The translations under genes and the position numbers were made by a program. Source: an uncultured Marvinbryantia sp. (GTDB lineage: Bacteria > Bacillota > Clostridia > Lachnospirales > Lachnospiraceae). Taken from it: a stretch of 64,000 bases of DNA. The number at the start of each line of letters is the position of its first letter. The stretch's first letter is position 1. The notes below the pieces were generated by a model, which was given only the letters and a program-made list of their open reading frames with translations, ran no database searches and was not told the DNA's origin. Location of the stretch: contig CALDMO010000002.1 of NCBI GenBank assembly GCA_937915375.1, positions 32,685 to 96,684 of the forward strand, read 5' to 3'. Shown here one piece after another: positions 61,395-64,000 of the stretch.

Positions 61395-63121
61395 AATTGA
61401 TGCTGCGTTATATAAGGCGGCACATCGGGATGTTTTTTACCGCAATTTTTTTCCTGTCCATTGAGACCTTTGCAGATTTGCTGCAGCCGACTTTTATGTC
61501 ATATATTGTGGATAAGGGCGTAAAGTCGGAGGATATTTCTGTCATTATGAAGTATGGAGCCGTGATGTTGGGCATCGCGGCTTTTGGAGCGCTTGGGGCT
61601 GTCATACGCAATATCTATGCGAGCAGAACATCTCAGTTGATTGGAAAGGAAATGCGTCTGGAGATTTATCAGAAGGTTCAGACTTTGTCATTTGAAAATA
61701 TCGACCGTCTGCATACTTCTTCGATTATCACCAGAATTACCAATGATGTGACGCAGATTCAGAACTTTATTAATGGGTCTATGCGTATCATGATGAAAGC
61801 GCCGGTACTTTGTATCGGGGCAATCGTATTGATTATTGTACAGACTCCGGAGATGTTGCCGCTGATTATGGTGATTATTGTGGCTGCCGGATTTTTGATC
61901 ATTGGCAATATGAAGATTGGATATCCGCGTTTTACGCGTATGCAGCAAAAACTTGACAAATTGAATTCGGTCAGCCGGGAGTTTTTAAGCGCTGTCCGCG
62001 TAGTAAAGGCATTTCGTGCAGAGGAGACAGAGGAAGAAAAATTTACACAGGCGGCGGATGAATTTGCACAGGCAGGTATTTCATCCCTGCAGGTAATGGC
62101 AGTGTTCGCGCCGCTGGTTAATCTGACGGTGAATTTTGGAATTGTAATTATGCTTTGGCTGTCAGGTTATCAGACAACAATAGAGATTGGCAAATTAATG
62201 GCGTCAGTGAACTATATGACGCAGATATTGTCCTCTCTGGGAATGGTGGCGCATATTCTTAATTCTGCCGTGCGCGCGATGGCGTCTGCCGCGCGTGTGC
62301 AGGAAATTTTTGACGAAGTTCCTGCACAGGAAAATGGAAGGGAAGGTGTCGATGCATTTGCGGCGCATAGAGCGGGTGCAATCGCTTTTCGCAATGCAAC
62401 CTTTGCTTACAGTACGGCCTCTGCTCCGGCTTTGAAAAACATTACGTTTACGGTACAGCCGGGTATGACAGTCGGTATTATCGGACCGACCGGAGCGGGA
62501 AAATCGACGCTTATAAATTTAATACCTCGTTTTTATGATGCGGTTGATGGATGTGTGGAAATTGACGGTGTGGATGTGAGAAAACTGGATCTGGAGACAC
62601 TGCGTCGGCAGGTTGCTGTGGTGCCGCAGAAGGCAGTATTGTTTTCCGGCAGCATTCGTGAGAATTTGCGCTGGGGAAGCAGAGAGGCTGATGAGCAGGA
62701 AATACACCAGGCGGCGCGGGCAGCCTGCGCGGATGAGTTTATTAATGGATTTTCGCAGGGATATGATACGGTACTCGGCCAGGGAGGCGTAAACCTGTCC
62801 GGCGGACAGAAGCAGCGTCTTTCCATCGCGCGGGCACTTTTGAAAAAACCGCGAATTCTGATTTTGGATGACAGTACCAGTGCGCTCGATGCAAATACAG
62901 AAGCACGAGTTTTAGAGGCAATCCGTAAAGAGGCACAGGAGATGACTGTGCTGTTGGTCAGTCAGCGGATTTCTGCAGTGATGCGCTCGGATTTGATTTT
63001 ATGTATGGAAAATGGTACACTACAGGGGTACGGAACGCATGAGCAGCTGATGGATGGCTGCAGCACCTACCGTGCGATCTATGATTCGCAGATTGGAGAG
63101 GAGGCGGCAGTCAATGACTAA
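61391..63121 (+). CDS. ABC exporter half-transporter 1
   Basis: This 576-residue protein has an N-terminal six-helix ABC_membrane domain (about 1-300) fused to an ATPase. The ATPase has Walker A GPTGAGKST, Q loop VPQKAVLFSG, signature LSGGQKQRLS, Walker B ILILDDSTSALD and an H-loop region that reads LVSQRISAV, where the switch His is replaced by Gln (normally SHR or AHR). It overlaps aguB by four bases and the next ABC gene by eight, as expected for a heterodimeric exporter. The substrate is unknown. Confidence 0.9.
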   Translation: MKLMLRYIRRHIGMFFTAIFFLSIETFADLLQPTFMSYIVDKGVKSEDISVIMKYGAVMLGIAAFGALGAVIRNIYASRTSQLIGKEMRLEIYQKVQTLSFENIDRLHTSSIITRITNDVTQIQNFINGSMRIMMKAPVLCIGAIVLIIVQTPEMLPLIMVIIVAAGFLIIGNMKIGYPRFTRMQQKLDKLNSVSREFLSAVRVVKAFRAEETEEEKFTQAADEFAQAGISSLQVMAVFAPLVNLTVNFGIVIMLWLSGYQTTIEIGKLMASVNYMTQILSSLGMVAHILNSAVRAMASAARVQEIFDEVPAQENGREGVDAFAAHRAGAIAFRNATFAYSTASAPALKNITFTVQPGMTVGIIGPTGAGKSTLINLIPRFYDAVDGCVEIDGVDVRKLDLETLRRQVAVVPQKAVLFSGSIRENLRWGSREADEQEIHQAARAACADEFINGFSQGYDTVLGQGGVNLSGGQKQRLSIARALLKKPRILILDDSTSALDANTEARVLEAIRKEAQEMTVLLVSQRISAVMRSDLILCMENGTLQGYGTHEQLMDGCSTYRAIYDSQIGEEAAVND

Positions 63122-64000
63122 CGATATCATTATGCCTTCGAAAAGACCGGGGCATCGAAGAGGTGCACCGGCGGTAAAACCGAAAAATATGAAGGGCACT
63201 CTGAGGCGTCTGTGGGAATTGACAGATGGTCACCGGCAGGGATTGGGGTGGATTTTTCTTCTGTCTGGCCTCTCGGCCGGTTCTGCAGTAGTCGCTCCTT
63301 ATATTATTGGAAAAATTGTTAATTTGATTGATAAAAAACAGCCGTTTTTGATTCTGCTGGCAATTTTGGCATCCTTTTATATTGGCGAATGGCTGATTCA
63401 TTTTTTACAGCATTATTTGATGGCATCGGCAGGTCAGAAAATGATCCTGCATATCCGCACGAGTCTGTTTGCGCATATGAAAAAGCTTCCGCTGTCGTTT
63501 TTTGATAAGCGTCAGTATGGGGAATTGATGAGCCGGCTGACAAATGATGTGGATAATATCAGTACAACGATTTCCGATTCGCTGACACAGCTGATGATGT
63601 ATGCGTTTACGATTGTCGGCATTTTTGTGGTGATGGTGAGCATGAACCTGCCGCTGACAGTGCTGTCGCTTTTGGCTGTTGTGCTTATCTTTATATTGAC
63701 AAAAGCTGTGACCAAGCGTACGCGGGTACTGTACCGCGAGCAGCAGGCGGTTCTCGGTGCTTTGAACGGACATGTGGAAGAAAGTATTTCCGGTATTAGT
63801 ATGGTAAAAGCGTTCTGTCAGGAAGAAGAGATGATCCGACAGTTTTGTGAGAACAATGATAAATTCTGCGAGGTAGCGACAAAGGCACAAATTGTTTCGG
63901 GATACCTGATGCCGATCACTAATGTGATCAACAATCTGAATTATGTGTTGATTGCTATTGTCAGTGGTGTGATGGCAGCGGCGGGAATGCTTTCGGTAGG
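63114..64000 (+). CDS. ABC exporter half-transporter 2 (N-terminal part)
   Basis: The frame is open to the window edge, giving 295 residues. After a basic leader it shows the exporter membrane domain, with FFDKRQYGELMSRLTNDVDNI and VEESISGISMVKAFCQEEEM, which match family positions. The ATPase domain must lie beyond 64000. GAGGAGG about ten bases upstream and the overlap with the previous gene support the ATG at 63114. It is probably the heterodimer partner of the preceding protein. Confidence 0.88.
   Translation, partial: MTNDIIMPSKRPGHRRGAPAVKPKNMKGTLRRLWELTDGHRQGLGWIFLLSGLSAGSAVVAPYIIGKIVNLIDKKQPFLILLAILASFYIGEWLIHFLQHYLMASAGQKMILHIRTSLFAHMKKLPLSFFDKRQYGELMSRLTNDVDNISTTISDSLTQLMMYAFTIVGIFVVMVSMNLPLTVLSLLAVVLIFILTKAVTKRTRVLYREQQAVLGALNGHVEESISGISMVKAFCQEEEMIRQFCENNDKFCEVATKAQIVSGYLMPITNVINNLNYVLIAIVSGVMAAAGMLSV

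Overview
The window is a contiguous stretch of chromosome from a low-to-mid GC anaerobic Firmicute, most likely a Lachnospiraceae gut bacterium. Pointers to this are strong AGGAGG ribosome-binding sites, frequent TTG/GTG starts, a type III glutamine synthetase, a carboxynorspermidine-type polyamine operon, DUF1846, DUF951 and DUF1858 proteins, and a VanRS-like pair beside a class B sortase. I saw no rRNA, tRNA, CRISPR array, complete insertion sequence or prophage.

Layout. 1-637: the end of an AI-2E/YtvI-type membrane protein. 767-7958: a complete F1Fo ATP synthase operon (atpZ-like, atpI, atpBEFHAGDC) whose c subunit carries a sodium-type binding signature. 8242-10032: a secreted 5'-nucleotidase-family enzyme. 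10236-17897: an AT-richer catabolic island with a PhnP-like metallo-hydrolase, a CUT1 ABC importer without its own ATPase, a YesM-like kinase, a YesN/AraC-type regulator broken by one in-frame TAG, and a PHP-domain phosphoesterase. 17990-19862: a probable DUF3990 toxin-antitoxin-like pair with a palindromic promoter, then a scar where a truncated histidine kinase meets a truncated Rpn-type nuclease. 19996-22239: a TetR/MFS efflux unit with shared operators and a small exported peptide.

22358-36761 is mostly housekeeping: a Ca2+-type P-ATPase, TypA, a tandem-OB SSB-like protein, a corrinoid adenosyltransferase-like protein, dapA-dapB, a lipoprotein with three internal repeats, DegV, DUF1846, FtsH and an orphan HicB. 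36942-42077 holds a glycogen-debranching-type enzyme, a 75-aa protein, a MoxR-like AAA ATPase and its VWA partner. 42314-46571 holds an SH3/NlpC-P60 cell-wall hydrolase, GlnN and a DUF1858 protein.

46735-52697 is a long co-directional run: asnS, VanR/VanS-like regulators, sortase B, a sirtuin, DUF951 and a membrane-anchored C39-like peptidase. 52844-53939 is rpsF-ssb-rpsR, preceded by a leader that can pair over the rpsF ribosome-binding site. 54037-54395 looks like a free-standing structured RNA with its own terminator. 54501-64000 is a polyamine operon: arginine decarboxylase, agmatine deiminase and N-carbamoylputrescine amidase make putrescine, carboxynorspermidine dehydrogenase and decarboxylase convert it to spermidine, and speE is present without speD. 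It runs directly into two overlapping ABC exporter genes, the second cut by the window edge.

The most interesting items are the phosphoester-type island with its split regulator, the DUF3990 module and its operator, the unassigned RNA at 54037-54395, and the polyamine operon coupled to an ABC exporter. Family assignments come from motif reading only, and no database search was possible.
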